Of a stretch of DNA of 64,000 nt, positions 17,912-26,970 are shown piece by piece. A program made the position numbers and the translations under genes. The number at the start of each line of letters is the position of its first letter. The first letter of the stretch is position 1. Source of the stretch: Mesorhizobium sp. B4-1-3 (GTDB lineage Bacteria; Pseudomonadota; Alphaproteobacteria; Rhizobiales; Rhizobiaceae); the NCBI RefSeq assembly GCF_006439355.1, contig NZ_VFTG01000008.1, positions 1 through 64,000 of the forward strand. The letters run 5' to 3'. The notes beneath the pieces are model-generated. The model did not search any database, was not told the origin of the DNA, and saw only the letters and a list, made by a program, of their open reading frames with translations.

Positions 17912-18556
17912 ATGGCATTCAAACACCGTTTTGCCGCAGCCCTCATCCTTTTCCTCGCCCTTTGCGGCGCCATTTCGCCGGCGCGCGCCAACACCTTCAC
18001 CATCGTCGGCTTCGGCGACAGCCTGATGGCGGGCTACAGCCTCGGCCCGGGCCAGGGCTTCACCGACAGGCTGCAGGCAGCCCTGAAAGCGAAGGGCCTC
18101 GACGTCACCGTCGCCAATGCCGGCGTGTCGGGCGACACCTCGAGCGGCGGGCTGGCGCGGCTCGACTGGTCGGTGCCGGACGGGACCAGGCTGGTGATCC
18201 TCGAGCTCGGCGCCAACGACATGCTGCGCGGTGTCTCGCCCGAGATTGCCGAGAAGAACCTTGACGCCATGCTCGGCAAGCTGAAGCAACGCAACATTCC
18301 GGTGCTGCTCGCCGGCATGCGCGCCGCGCCCAATCTCGGTGCCGACTACCAGAAGGCCTTCGACGCCATCTATCCGCGGGTCGCCAGAAAATACGGCGTC
18401 CCGCTCTATCCGTTCTTTCTCGACGGCGTCGCCGGCCAGCCCGACCTGCAACTGGAAGACGGCCTGCATCCCAATCCCAAGGGAGTCGACGTCATGGTGG
18501 AGCGCATCCTTCCCGTGGTCGAGAAGGCGATCGCCGACAATGGGGGGCCGTCATGA
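17912..18556 (+). CDS. Arylesterase / TesA-like SGNH hydrolase
   Basis: A 214-residue exported esterase. A signal peptide (about residues 1-25, ending SPARA) precedes the SGNH/GDSL fold. Block I is GFGDSLMAGY with the nucleophile Ser, block II NAGVSGDTSSGGL, block III ELGANDMLRG, and block V DGLHPNPKG holds the catalytic Asp and His. This is the TesA (thioesterase I/protease I/lysophospholipase L1) group, periplasmic in E. coli. The start 17912 fits the signal peptide; the long open frame upstream is antisense to ybbA. It diverges from the YbbA-YbbP operon, the same arrangement as in E. coli. Confidence 0.92.
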   Translation: MAFKHRFAAALILFLALCGAISPARANTFTIVGFGDSLMAGYSLGPGQGFTDRLQAALKAKGLDVTVANAGVSGDTSSGGLARLDWSVPDGTRLVILELGANDMLRGVSPEIAEKNLDAMLGKLKQRNIPVLLAGMRAAPNLGADYQKAFDAIYPRVARKYGVPLYPFFLDGVAGQPDLQLEDGLHPNPKGVDVMVERILPVVEKAIADNGGPS

Positions 18557-18674
18557 GTCCGGAATGCCACGCTTTCCGCTGGGGAAACCTTGTGGACAAC
18601 AAACCGCTTGCCCCGCGCTGATATCGATGGTTCGCTAGGGCCGAGAGTTTCGATTCGAGGACAGGAGGCTTCAC

Positions 18675-19268
18675 ATGCCACGTCTTTTCACCGCCCTCGA
18701 AATTCCGCGTGACGCCGCTCTCTCCTTATCCCTGCTCCGGGGCGGGCTGCCCGGAGCGCGCTGGATCGATGTCGAAAACTACCATCTGACGCTGCGCTTC
18801 ATCGGCGATGTCGAGGGCCATGTCGCAGACGAGATCGCCAACGCCCTCGACAGGGTCGACCGCTCGTCTTTCCAGATGACGCTCTCCGGAGTCGGCGCCT
18901 TCGGCGGCAAGAAGCCGCATGCGGTTTGGGCCGGCGTGTCGGCCTCGCCGGATCTCACGGCGTTGCAGGGCGAGATCGACCGCATCTGCCAGCGGCTCGG
19001 CCTGCCGGCCGATCCGCGCAAGTTCTCGCCGCATGTGACGCTGGCGCGCTTACGCAATGCGAGCCCGCTTGATGTTGCGCAATATCTTTCGGCGCGCGGC
19101 AATTTCGCCGCGTTGCCCTTCCGCGTCGGCCGCTTCGTGCTGATGTCGTCGCGCGATTCGGTCGGCGGCGGCCCCTACATCGTCGAGGAAGCCTGGCCGC
19201 TGGTCGGCGAAACGATGGCATCGAGCCGCTTCGCCAGCGCCTCCGACGCCTCGCGGATCATGCGGTAG
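18675..19268 (+). CDS. thpR: RNA 2',3'-cyclic phosphodiesterase (2'-5' RNA ligase family)
   Basis: A 197-residue protein of the 2H phosphoesterase superfamily. The two catalytic HxTx motifs are clear: HLTL at residues 37-40 and HVTL at 120-123. The opening MPRLFTALEIP is standard for ThpR/LigT. Members open 2',3'-cyclic phosphates on RNA and can reversibly form 2'-5' bonds in tRNA halves; the physiological role is not settled. ATG 18675 is preceded by GAGGACAGGAGG, an excellent Shine-Dalgarno. Its last 94 bp overlap the end of the oppositely oriented phosphotyrosine phosphatase gene. Confidence 0.92.
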   Translation: MPRLFTALEIPRDAALSLSLLRGGLPGARWIDVENYHLTLRFIGDVEGHVADEIANALDRVDRSSFQMTLSGVGAFGGKKPHAVWAGVSASPDLTALQGEIDRICQRLGLPADPRKFSPHVTLARLRNASPLDVAQYLSARGNFAALPFRVGRFVLMSSRDSVGGGPYIVEEAWPLVGETMASSRFASASDASRIMR

Positions 19269-19684
19269 ACCGAGGCGAAGGCCTCGGCGCCGTCATAATA
19301 GGGGTCCGGCACGTCCACGGCCTTCCCCGTCGCGAAGTCCAGATAGAGATGGACCCGGTCGCGCAGGGTATGCGGCGCCAGCGCCTTGAGGTCGCGCACA
19401 TTCGCCCGGTCCATGCCGAGGATCAGGTCGAAGCGCGAGAAATCCTCCGGCAGCACCTTGCGCGCCCTCTGTCCTGAAATGTCGACGCCATACTTTGCGG
19501 CCACCGCGATCGAGCGCCGGTCCGGCTCTTGGCCGGCATGCCAGCCGCCGGTCCCGGCCGAATCGATCACAAGGCCTTTGCCGTGCTCGGCGAGCACCGC
19601 GCGAAACACGCCCTCGGCCAGCGGCGAGCGGCAGATGTTGCCGAGGCAGACGAACAGAACGGAATTTATGGGCTTTACGCTCAT
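19175..19684 (-). CDS. Low-molecular-weight protein-tyrosine phosphatase
   Basis: A 169-residue LMW-PTP. The P-loop C13-L-G-N-I-C-R19-S ([11 protein letters not shown]) carries the nucleophilic Cys and the phosphate-binding Arg, and VPDPYYDG supplies the general acid Asp. Bacterial relatives regulate tyrosine kinases of exopolysaccharide synthesis or act on small phosphates; no such kinase lies nearby. Start 19684 ([16 protein letters not shown]) puts the P-loop at the usual distance from the N-terminus; a start 14 codons upstream is possible. The C-terminal 31 codons overlap the thpR 3' end tail-to-tail. Confidence 0.93.
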   Translation of the reverse strand: MSVKPINSVLFVCLGNICRSPLAEGVFRAVLAEHGKGLVIDSAGTGGWHAGQEPDRRSIAVAAKYGVDISGQRARKVLPEDFSRFDLILGMDRANVRDLKALAPHTLRDRVHLYLDFATGKAVDVPDPYYDGAEAFASVYRMIREASEALAKRLDAIVSPTSGQASSTM

Positions 19685-19788
19685 GCGATATGCGCCGTTT
19701 GTGCATTTGGAACCCCAAAACCGCAAAGCACCTTTGGGCGACTTGCATTATGGTGAGGGCCAAATTCGAGATAGCACGGGAAATCATC

Positions 19789-20082
19789 ATGACGAGAGAA
19801 AAACTCAGCAAGGAAGCGATCGCCGCCGCTCTGTCGGAACTCGAGGGCTGGTCGCTCGCCTCCGACGGCGCTTCGATCAAGCGCAGCTTCGTCTTCAAGA
19901 ATTTTTCCGAAGCCTTCGCCTTCATGACGCGCGTAGCGCTGGCCGCCGAGAAAATGGATCACCACCCCGATTGGTCGAATGTCTACAAGACCGTCGACGT
20001 GACGCTGAACACCCATGACGCCGGCGGCGTGACGGCGCTCGACATCGAGCTGGCAAAGCGGATGAATAGGTATTTTCACTGA
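19789..20082 (+). CDS. phhB: 4a-hydroxytetrahydrobiopterin dehydratase
   Basis: A 97-residue pterin-4a-carbinolamine dehydratase. The active-site motif H58-H59-P60-D61-W62 ([18 protein letters not shown]) and the following H76-D77 ([12 protein letters not shown]) are fully conserved. It dehydrates the 4a-hydroxypterin made by phenylalanine hydroxylase, and in other bacteria supports molybdopterin-type pterin recycling. No phenylalanine hydroxylase gene is in the window. ATG 19789 is chosen because the family normally starts close to the first helix ([11 protein letters not shown]). It is followed by a 289-bp gap holding a dispersed GC-rich repeat. Confidence 0.93.
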   Translation: MTREKLSKEAIAAALSELEGWSLASDGASIKRSFVFKNFSEAFAFMTRVALAAEKMDHHPDWSNVYKTVDVTLNTHDAGGVTALDIELAKRMNRYFH

Positions 20083-20113
20083 GGGCGAAGGGCCTCGTGA
20101 CTTCATCATTCCC

Positions 20114-20135
20114 GGGCGGAGCAAGGAGCGAAGCG
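20114..20135. repeat. GGGCGGAGCAAGGAGCGAAGC repeat, copy 1
   Basis: The 22-bp word is identical to 29029-29050, where it forms the loop of a 16-bp inverted repeat after argG. Here ATTCCCGGGCGGAG before it and CATCCACGGGCGGAG after it show that flanking arms have partly decayed. The surrounding 20083-20371 gap has no gene. Confidence 0.7.
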
Positions 20136-20371
20136 GCAATCGTTCGCGATTGGCCGAAGCCTGCGAACTTCGTCATCCACGGGCGGAGGGAGGCCTCGGC
20201 CAATCGCCAGGCGATGGCGTTAGCCAGGATGCTTCTTATGAACCAGCCCTGCCGCGTCCGATTTTCCTGGCCGACCAATCCCCGAACTCTTGCAGCAGCC
20301 CCCCGCTTTCACCACATCTTTCGCGGCGGGTCGGCACGCATGGGTTGCGAGCGGCCGCCAAGGAGCAATTG

Positions 20372-20734
20372 ATGACGCAAGGTCCCCGTTTCGATTTCTT
20401 CGGCTTCGGCGACAAGCTCGCCGGCGAAGGCGAGGTCCGCGAGAAATTCTGGCGCACCGCCAAGAAGGCGGCGCGGCAGATTCCGTTCATGGATGAGGTC
20501 GTCGCCGCCTATTACTGCGCGATGGACAAGGACACGCCGCTGCGCGCCAAGGCCACCCTGCTCGGCGCGCTCGGCTATTTCGTCCTGCCGTTCGATTTCA
20601 TTCCCGATTTCGTCGTCGGCCTCGGCTACACCGACGACCTTGCCGTGCTGACCGCGGCGATCACCGCCGTCAGCGCCCATATCACGCCCGCCCACAGGCA
20701 GGCCGCCAGGGACGCGCTGGCCGACAGGAACTGA
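20372..20734 (+). CDS. YkvA family (DUF1232) membrane protein
   Basis: A 120-residue protein with the DUF1232 core: IPFMDEVVAAYYCAMDKDTPLRAKATLLGALGYFVLPFDFIPDFVVGLGYTDDLAVLTAAITAV. The segment LGYFVLPFDFIPDF-x-GYTDD is the family signature, a membrane hairpin with conserved Asp and Pro residues. Function is unknown. ATG 20372 is supported by AAGGAG seven bases upstream; the longer open frame to 20150 spans repeat DNA and is unlikely to be translated. The gene stands alone between the pterin dehydratase and ialB genes. Confidence 0.88.
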   Translation: MTQGPRFDFFGFGDKLAGEGEVREKFWRTAKKAARQIPFMDEVVAAYYCAMDKDTPLRAKATLLGALGYFVLPFDFIPDFVVGLGYTDDLAVLTAAITAVSAHITPAHRQAARDALADRN

Positions 20735-20992
20735 CGGCGGCGCGTTTGTAGCCCGCAAATCAGCAGCAGCGAAAAGACAAACTCTTGCCGTTTTCGTGGC
20801 CTCCAACTCCGCGCCGGGACGTCGCGCCAGCCTCAATCCACAGTGGCGGCGCGGATGGTGGCGGTTTCCTGGGGTGAGTTCCTTTATCTTCGAGGACAAT
20901 TCACCGTTTGGTAACCCTGATTAAATCAAAATGAAGCGACGGCAGGACGCCACGCGGCCCGCCTCCGCACCACTTGGAATACGGGAAGAACG

Positions 20993-21499
20993 ATGCGCGG
21001 ATTGATTGCTACAGTTTCCAGCCTGGTCCTGGTGGCCGCTTTCGCTGCCCCGGCGGTGGCGCAGCAGGCGACCAAGATCGGCCAGCACAATGCCTGGGGC
21101 ACCTACAGCTATCAGTCGAAGGCCGGCAAAGTCTGCTATGTGCTGACTGTGCCCACCGACAAGCAGCCTCCGTCGCTCGACCATGGCGACATGTTCTTCT
21201 TCGTCAGCCAGCGGCCGGGCCAGCAGGTCTCCTACGAGCCGCAGTTCATCGCCGGCTACAATTTCCAGGAAGGCTCGAAGGCCACCGTCACCATCGACAA
21301 GAAGACCTTCTCGATGTTCACCCGCGGCAAGTCGGCCTGGGTCGAGAACGCGGCGGAAGAGCCGGTGCTGATCGCCGCCATGAAGACCGGCACCGACATG
21401 AAGGTGCAGGCCAAGTCCGGCCGCGGCAACCCCACCTCCTACGTCTTCTCGCTGAAGGGCATCTCGGCCGCGCTGGCCTCCATCGCCAAGTGCAAGTAA
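20993..21499 (+). CDS. Invasion-associated locus B (IalB) family protein
   Basis: A 168-residue secreted protein with a signal peptide (residues 1-24, ending PAVAQQ). The mature part shows the IalB pattern with W-Y residues GTYSYQSKAGKVCYVLTVP, a central VSQRPGQQVSYEPQFIAGYNF and a C-terminal Cys near the end (IAKCK). Two Cys residues could form one disulfide. IalB promotes erythrocyte invasion in Bartonella. In free-living Rhizobiales it is a common envelope protein of unknown role, so virulence is not implied. The 258-bp upstream gap likely contains its promoter, and a hairpin follows at 21528-21556. Confidence 0.9.
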   Translation: MRGLIATVSSLVLVAAFAAPAVAQQATKIGQHNAWGTYSYQSKAGKVCYVLTVPTDKQPPSLDHGDMFFFVSQRPGQQVSYEPQFIAGYNFQEGSKATVTIDKKTFSMFTRGKSAWVENAAEEPVLIAAMKTGTDMKVQAKSGRGNPTSYVFSLKGISAALASIAKCK

Positions 21500-21527
21500 G
21501 CCGAAACGGCATCCGATTTTGAACACG

Positions 21528-21556
21528 GGGGCGGACATTAAGTCCGGCCTTTTGTT
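21528..21556 (+). terminator. Probable terminator after the IalB gene
   Basis: GGCGGAC pairs with GTCCGGCC through one bulge around ATTAA, followed by TTTTGTTT. It sits between convergent genes, 30 bp after the IalB stop. Confidence 0.55.
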
Positions 21557-21563
21557 TGCGCGC

Positions 21564-22910
21564 TCAGCCCTGTGCGGGGACCTCCGCCCTGCGCCGCCGG
21601 ATCGCCTCGGCGATGAAGACGCGCGACAGCGCATGGTAGAGCGGTTCGTGGGAGATGAGCCTCGCCGTGCCGTAGCCGAGCATCGCCGCGCACATCAGCG
21701 CGATAACATTGTCGTGGTTGCCGGTCATTTCGAGGATGATGACGAAGGCCGTCATCGGCGCCTGCACGACGCCTGCGAAATAGCCGGCCATGCCGAGCAG
21801 CGCCGCGGTTCCCGTGGCCGTGCCGAAGGCCAGGCCGAGCGTGCTGCCAAGGCCGGCGCCAACCGCCAGCGACGGCGCGAAGAGGCCGCCCGGAATGCCC
21901 GACACCATCGACAGGAGGCCGGCGGCGAATTTCTCGATGAAGAAAAAGGCCGGCAGCGGCGTGCCTTCGATCGCGCCGCGCGCCTGCACGTAGCCGGTGC
22001 CGAATGTCAGCCCGCCGGACGCCACGCCGATCACCGCCACCGCGAGCCCGCAGACGACCGCCACGACCAGCGCGCGCGGCAGCGGCTGCAGCGCGTTCCA
22101 GCGCCGGATGCGGCGCATGACCTTCAGCGCCGAGAGCGAGAACAGCGCGCCGACACCGCCGCCGATGATGCCGCAAGCGAGCACCAGCGGCCAGTCGGCG
22201 GCGAAGGCGACCGTGTCCTTGGCGACGCCGAAATAGGTGTAGTTGCCGAGCAGACCCAGCGAGGCGAGGCCGGCCAGAATCACCGCCGTCAGCACCAGTC
22301 CGTTGGTGCGTGCCTCATAGGCGCGGCCCATTTCCTCGATGGCAAAGACGATGCCGGCGAGCGGCGTGTTGAAGGCGGCGGCAATGCCTGCGGCGGATCC
22401 TGCCAGGATCAGGCCGCGCGCCTGCGCCATGCCGCCCCAGCGCGCCGCCTGCAGCATCACCGAAGCGCCGACCTGCACGGTCGGACCCTCGCGGCCGATC
22501 GAGGCGCCGCAGGCGAGGCCGACGATGGTGAGCGCGATCTTGCCCACCACCAGCTTAAGCGACAGGATGCGGCTGCGATCGTCCTCGTCGCGCAGATGCC
22601 GCGCCGCGATCGCCTGCGGAATGCCGCTGCCTTGCGATCCCGGGAAGAAGGAATGCGCCAGCCAGGCGCAGAAGACGAAACCGAGCGGCGTCACCACAAG
22701 CGGCAGATAGAAGCGCCAGCCGCCGTCATTGCCCGTCATGACATGGAACAGGGCCTGCGCCCGGTCGGCGAGCAGGGCGAACAGGACGCTGATCAGCCCG
22801 ATCGATATGGCACCGGCCCAGAAGACGAGGCGCGGTTGCCAGACGCGCCGCGACACCCACATGGCATGTGAACGCCGCAGCATGCGGTATTTTCGCGATA
22901 TGCCGGCCAT
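21564..22910 (-). CDS. ClC-type chloride channel or H+/Cl- antiporter
   Basis: A 448-residue polytopic protein of the ClC family. The anion-pathway motifs are present: GSGIPQ, GREGPTVQVGASVM with the gating glutamate, and GGLFAPSLAVGAGLGS. The segment FAIEEMGRAYE retains the internal glutamate associated with proton coupling, so an H+/Cl- (or fluoride) exchanger is more likely than a passive channel. No C-terminal CBS domains are attached. ATG 22910 (MAGISRKYR) is used because GAGG precedes it; the frame is open for a further 17 codons. It is convergent with the IalB gene. Confidence 0.93.
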   Translation of the reverse strand: MAGISRKYRMLRRSHAMWVSRRVWQPRLVFWAGAISIGLISVLFALLADRAQALFHVMTGNDGGWRFYLPLVVTPLGFVFCAWLAHSFFPGSQGSGIPQAIAARHLRDEDDRSRILSLKLVVGKIALTIVGLACGASIGREGPTVQVGASVMLQAARWGGMAQARGLILAGSAAGIAAAFNTPLAGIVFAIEEMGRAYEARTNGLVLTAVILAGLASLGLLGNYTYFGVAKDTVAFAADWPLVLACGIIGGGVGALFSLSALKVMRRIRRWNALQPLPRALVVAVVCGLAVAVIGVASGGLTFGTGYVQARGAIEGTPLPAFFFIEKFAAGLLSMVSGIPGGLFAPSLAVGAGLGSTLGLAFGTATGTAALLGMAGYFAGVVQAPMTAFVIILEMTGNHDNVIALMCAAMLGYGTARLISHEPLYHALSRVFIAEAIRRRRAEVPAQG

Positions 22911-23088
22911 GACCGTCCTCGTGATGATCACTCGCCCTAGCACACTCGCCGGGCCGATCAACCCGCAAGGGCGAGCCCGGCGCCATGCCAGCGAGGTCGA
23001 GGAGCGGTGCTAAAGAAGACGTTGCCGGATAGTGGATAACCCGCCGGCGTGCCGGCCGGCGGGAAGGTCGGCACACAGGGTCGCGAGG

Positions 23089-23388
23089 TCACATCGCCAT
23101 TTTTTCACATTCAGCCTGGGCCTTCTTGGTCGACGTGTCGATCATGTAGGCTTTGCCCTTGGCGTCGGTGATCATCATCATGCAATGCTTGATCGGCTTG
23201 GCCATCTTCATCATTTCCGCGCTCATCTTGGCGTCCGGCATCATGGTGCCCATGTGACCGTCCGGCATGATCGCAGTGACCTGGCCGCCCTTCATCATCG
23301 TCATGGCGCCCATCGTGTCCTCGGCGAAGGCTTGCGAGGCGCAAAGACCGGCGAGGCCGGCAACAAGTGCGAACTTGGTCGAGTGCAT
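23089..23388 (-). CDS. Small methionine-rich exported protein
   Basis: A 99-residue protein with a signal peptide (residues 1-22, ending SQAFA). The mature 77 residues contain 18 methionines, including the clusters GHMGTMMPDAKMSAEMMKM and HCMMM, and two Cys residues (69 and 94). Met-rich, His-containing segments of this kind bind Cu(I) or Ag(I) in periplasmic carriers, so a metal-handling role is a reasonable hypothesis. No copper ATPase or oxidase gene is adjacent. I do not recognise a named family. GGGAG lies upstream of ATG 23388. The neighbours are the ClC gene and the MFS exporter. Confidence 0.75.
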   Translation of the reverse strand: MHSTKFALVAGLAGLCASQAFAEDTMGAMTMMKGGQVTAIMPDGHMGTMMPDAKMSAEMMKMAKPIKHCMMMITDAKGKAYMIDTSTKKAQAECEKMAM

Positions 23389-23706
23389 CTGAACAACTCC
23401 CATTGTTGTGGGGCATGGTCGCCCCTTTCAGGTTCGCGGAAGCGGCTCGAATGGTTACGCCAACACGAATATGTGATCTGGGTTTCATGACGGTAGCCGG
23501 CTACGTCGCGCCCCTGGCTCGGGTGAAGTCAAAATTTGTTGACCTCTGTGCCAGTCGAAATCGCTATCGCTTCGCATCGGTCGGGACATAAAGCAGGCCG
23601 GTGCGGGGGGAGCCGGGCCGGCTGGGCCGCACGACATCGACGCCGGCGTGATCGCGGACGGCTTGCATCGGGCCACCGCTTCCTGCGCGACGGAACTGGC
23701 GGACAA
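23389..23706. other. Divergent intergenic region with no supported gene
   Basis: The 318 bp separate the Met-rich gene (minus) from the MFS exporter (plus) and should hold both promoters. The exporter frame stays open to 23536, but the translation there is Arg- and Gly-rich and has no membrane segment, so it is not treated as coding. I see no repeat or palindrome of note. Confidence 0.5.
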
Positions 23707-25149
23707 TTGGAACAGCATCTCTTTGCGACAGAGCGCGATCCGCGGCTGAAGCTGATCATCCCGGCAATCGTCGCCATCGCCTTCCTGATGGAACAGCTCG
23801 ATTCCACCATCCTCACAACCGCTATTCCCGCAATCGCTCAAAGTCTCGACACAACGCCCGTCCGGCTCAACCTGGCGATCACCACCTACATCCTGACCTT
23901 GGCCGTGTTCATCCCGGTCAGCGGCTGGTTCGCCGACCGGTTCGGCGCGCGAAAAATCTTCGCACTGGCGCTCTTTACCTTCACCTTGGGCTCGGTCCTA
24001 TGCGGCGCGGCCGACAGCGTGGGCATGTTGCTCGCCATGCGCGCGCTGCAGGGACTGGGCGGCGCCATGATGACGCCGGTCGGGCGGCTGATCCTGCTGC
24101 GTTCCTTTCCGCGCAGCGGCCTGATCACCGCCATGACCTATATGACCTTGCCGGCGATCATCGGTCCCGTCATCGGGCCGCTGCTCGGCGGCCTGTTGAC
24201 CACCTATGCGTCCTGGCGCTGGATTTTTTACGTCAACGTACCGTTCGGCCTCATCGGCATTTTCGCCGCCTTGCGCTTCGTCGACGATTTCCACGGCGAG
24301 GAAGCGCAGCCTTTCGACTTCGCCGGCTTCCTCATGGTGGGCGCTGGCGCGGCACTCCTGCAATTCGGCCTGGAGAATATCGGCAGGCCAGTCATTTCGC
24401 CGCTGGCGACCGTGCTGGTGCTGGCCGCATCGGTTCTGCTGCTCTTCGCCTTCGGCCGCTATGCGCGCCGCGTCGCCGCGCCCGCGGTCGATCTCACGCT
24501 GTTCCGCTTCCGCTCCTTCTGGGTCGGCACACTGGCCGGGGGGCTCTGCCGCATTGGCCTCAACGGCGCGCCGTTCCTGTTGCCGCTGATGCTGCAGGTC
24601 GGCTTCGGCATGAGCCCGGTCACGTCGGGCTCGCTGACTTTCGTCGGCAGCTTCGGCGCCCTGCTGATGCGGCCGCTCTTGTCGTTCTTCCTGCGGCGCT
24701 TCGGCTTCAAGGCCGTGCTGAGCGGCAGCGCGGTGGTCGGCTCCGTTGCCGTGGCTGGCTTTGCCTTGCTCGGCTCCGACACCCCGCATTGGCTGATCGG
24801 CCTTTATGTCTTTTTCTTCGGCATCGTCCGCTCGGCGCAGTTCATGTCGTCCAACACGCTCTCCTATGCCGATCTGCCGGCGGAGAAGCTCAGCCGCGCC
24901 ACCAGCCTGGGCGGTGTCCTGCAGCAGCTCAGCGTCTCGCTCGGCGTCTCGATCGCCGCCATGGTGCTCGGCCTCGTCTCCGGTGAGGCGCACGCGCCGA
25001 CGGCGGACCAGTTCCATTGGGCGTTCCTGCTGACGGCGGTGATCCCGCTGCTTGCCATTCCGGGATTCTTCTTTCTGCACCCGGAAGACGGCCAGCAGGT
25101 CAGCGGCCATCGCCGGAAGACGGAAGCCGCCACAGCCGCTAGGCCTTGA
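23707..25149 (+). CDS. MFS transporter, DHA2 family
   Basis: A major facilitator exporter of about 480 residues with roughly 14 hydrophobic segments, the DHA2 (EmrB/QacA-like) drug:H+ antiporter group. Segment 1 has the family motif FLMEQLDSTILTTAIPAIAQSL, followed by GWFADRFGARKIF (motif A) and the LPAIIGPVIGPLLGGLLTTYASWRWIFYVNVP stretch (motif C). TTG 23707 is chosen because it places ERDPRLKLIIPAIVAIAFLMEQLD at the N-terminus as in relatives. The upstream frame is non-coding in character, and ATG 23788 would cut into the first membrane segment. The substrate is unknown; no TetR or periplasmic adaptor gene is adjacent. Confidence 0.88.
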   Translation: MEQHLFATERDPRLKLIIPAIVAIAFLMEQLDSTILTTAIPAIAQSLDTTPVRLNLAITTYILTLAVFIPVSGWFADRFGARKIFALALFTFTLGSVLCGAADSVGMLLAMRALQGLGGAMMTPVGRLILLRSFPRSGLITAMTYMTLPAIIGPVIGPLLGGLLTTYASWRWIFYVNVPFGLIGIFAALRFVDDFHGEEAQPFDFAGFLMVGAGAALLQFGLENIGRPVISPLATVLVLAASVLLLFAFGRYARRVAAPAVDLTLFRFRSFWVGTLAGGLCRIGLNGAPFLLPLMLQVGFGMSPVTSGSLTFVGSFGALLMRPLLSFFLRRFGFKAVLSGSAVVGSVAVAGFALLGSDTPHWLIGLYVFFFGIVRSAQFMSSNTLSYADLPAEKLSRATSLGGVLQQLSVSLGVSIAAMVLGLVSGEAHAPTADQFHWAFLLTAVIPLLAIPGFFFLHPEDGQQVSGHRRKTEAATAARP

Positions 25150-25251
25150 ACCAGCCCAGCGCATGACTCCGACGCCAAGCTGTGCTATGCGCCGCGCTTC
25201 CTGTCCGGCCGATGCTGAAATCGGCCGCAAATCGCTTATATTGGCGCCACC

Positions 25252-26484
25252 ATGACCGTTTCGCTTGACCTTACCGCCGAAGGCGCCCGCGATGCCTTGC
25301 GCCGCGCAGCACCCACCGAGAAGCCGTCGCTGATCGGCCTGACCCGCGCCGAGCTCGGCGAGGCGCTTGTCGGCGCCGGCATCGTGCCGGAGCGCCAGGC
25401 GAAAATGCGCGCCCAGCAGCTCTGGCACTGGATGTATGTGCGCGGCGTCTCCGACTTCGCGCATATGTTCAACATCTCCAAGGAATTGCGCGGCGAACTC
25501 GACAAGCATTTCACCGTCGCGCGGCCCGAGATCGTCGAGGAGCAGATCTCCTCCGACGGCACGCGCAAATGGCTGTTCCGCTTCCCGCCGCGCGGCGCCG
25601 GCCGTCCCGTCGAGATCGAGACCGTCTACATCCCCGAGGAAGGCCGCGGCACGCTCTGCATCTCCTCGCAGGTTGGCTGCACGCTGACCTGCTCCTTCTG
25701 CCACACCGGCACGCAGAAGCTGGTGCGCAACCTGACGACGGAAGAGATCCTAGCGCAGCTGCTGATCGCGCGCGACCGGCTCGGTGACTTCCCCGACCGC
25801 GACACGCCGGACGGCGCCATCGTGCCAGCCGAGGGCAGAAAAGTGTCCAACATCGTCATGATGGGCATGGGCGAGCCGCTCTATAATTTCGAGGCGGTGA
25901 AGAAGGCGCTGCTGATCGCGTCCGACGGCGATGGACTTTCCTTGTCGAAGCGCCGCATCACGCTCTCGACCTCGGGCGTGGTGCCGGAGATCGCCCGCAC
26001 CGGCGAGGAGATCGGCGTCATGCTGGCGATCTCGCTGCACGCCACCAATGACGATCTGCGCGACCTTTTGGTGCCGATCAACAAGAAGTTCCCGCTGAAG
26101 GAGCTGATCGCCGCCTGCAAGGCCTATCCCGGCCTCTCCAACGCCAGGCGCATCACCTTCGAATATGTGATGCTGAAGGACGTCAATGATTCGCTCGACG
26201 ACGCCAAGGCGCTGGTGAAGCTCTTGAAGGGCATTCCCGCCAAGATCAACCTGATCCCGTTCAACCCCTGGCCCGGCACCAACTACCAATGCTCGGACTG
26301 GGAGACGATCGAGAAGTTTGCCGACCACATAAACAATGCCGGCTACGCTTCGCCGATCCGCACGCCGCGCGGCCGCGATATCCTCGCCGCCTGCGGCCAG
26401 CTCAAGTCGGAATCGGAGCGCATGCGCAAAGTGGATCGCCTCGCGCTCGAAGCCATGATGATCGCGGGGCACGGCGAGGCGTGA
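25252..26484 (+). CDS. rlmN: 23S rRNA (adenine2503-C2)-methyltransferase RlmN
   Basis: Radical-SAM enzyme that methylates C2 of A2503 in 23S rRNA and of A37 in some tRNAs. The 410-residue protein has the iron-sulfur motif C143-x3-C147-x2-C150 ([13 protein letters not shown]). The methyl-carrying cysteine sits in the C-terminal region (ILAACGQL), with the [18 protein letters not shown] and [14 protein letters not shown] segments typical of RlmN. The RlmN-type N-terminal domain with [14 protein letters not shown] is also present. The stop overlaps the next gene's GTG start (GTGA), so the small membrane protein is translationally coupled to rlmN. Confidence 0.97.
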   Translation: MTVSLDLTAEGARDALRRAAPTEKPSLIGLTRAELGEALVGAGIVPERQAKMRAQQLWHWMYVRGVSDFAHMFNISKELRGELDKHFTVARPEIVEEQISSDGTRKWLFRFPPRGAGRPVEIETVYIPEEGRGTLCISSQVGCTLTCSFCHTGTQKLVRNLTTEEILAQLLIARDRLGDFPDRDTPDGAIVPAEGRKVSNIVMMGMGEPLYNFEAVKKALLIASDGDGLSLSKRRITLSTSGVVPEIARTGEEIGVMLAISLHATNDDLRDLLVPINKKFPLKELIAACKAYPGLSNARRITFEYVMLKDVNDSLDDAKALVKLLKGIPAKINLIPFNPWPGTNYQCSDWETIEKFADHINNAGYASPIRTPRGRDILAACGQLKSESERMRKVDRLALEAMMIAGHGEA

Positions 26485-26948
26485 GGCGCCTCATCGCTTA
26501 TCTCGTCCGCTTTGCCGTCATCCTGGTCGGCTATGTCGTCGCCTCGCTGGCGGCGAGCGCCTTCCTCAACATCCTGGTCCTGGCGCATCTCGGCTATACG
26601 CCGGCCGATCCCGAGCCGGCGGCGACGGCCTCGCTCTATTTCTCGGTGCCTTTCGTGGCGCTGTTCGTCGCCTATTTCGCCCTCATGCCGGCGGCGATCG
26701 TCATCCTGATCGCCGAGGCACTCGGCCGGCGCGACTGGCTGTTCTACGCGCTGGGCGGCGCCGTCATCGCCGTCGTCTTCCTCGGCTTCGTGCATAGCGT
26801 GGGCGACGCCAATTTCGACGTCACCGCGACCAACGCCAGATTGGCCGTTATCGGCTGCGGCATGGTCGGCGGCATCTTCTACTGGCTCTCCGCCGGCCGC
26901 TGGGCCGGCAGCTGGCGCCGCGAGCCGTTGCCGGATCCGGAAGCCTGA
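26481..26948 (+). CDS. Small membrane protein coupled to rlmN
   Basis: A 155-residue hypothetical protein with four hydrophobic segments: about residues 5-35, 55-75, 85-108 and 121-138. Charged residues fall in the loops. It begins with GTG at 26481, overlapping the rlmN stop codon by GTGA, which decides the start. I do not recognise a named family; proteins of this kind are seen next to rlmN in Rhizobiales, so co-expression is likely, but no function can be assigned. The LysE gene converges 22 bp downstream, leaving little room for a terminator. Confidence 0.78.
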   Translation: MRRLIAYLVRFAVILVGYVVASLAASAFLNILVLAHLGYTPADPEPAATASLYFSVPFVALFVAYFALMPAAIVILIAEALGRRDWLFYALGGAVIAVVFLGFVHSVGDANFDVTATNARLAVIGCGMVGGIFYWLSAGRWAGSWRREPLPDPEA

Positions 26949-26970
26949 CTGCGCCTGGAAAGTCGGAGGT

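Noticed and set aside
23536..23706. Longer N-terminus for the DHA2 exporter
   Set aside because: The in-frame translation is Arg/Gly-rich without a membrane segment; TTG 23707 places the family motif correctly.
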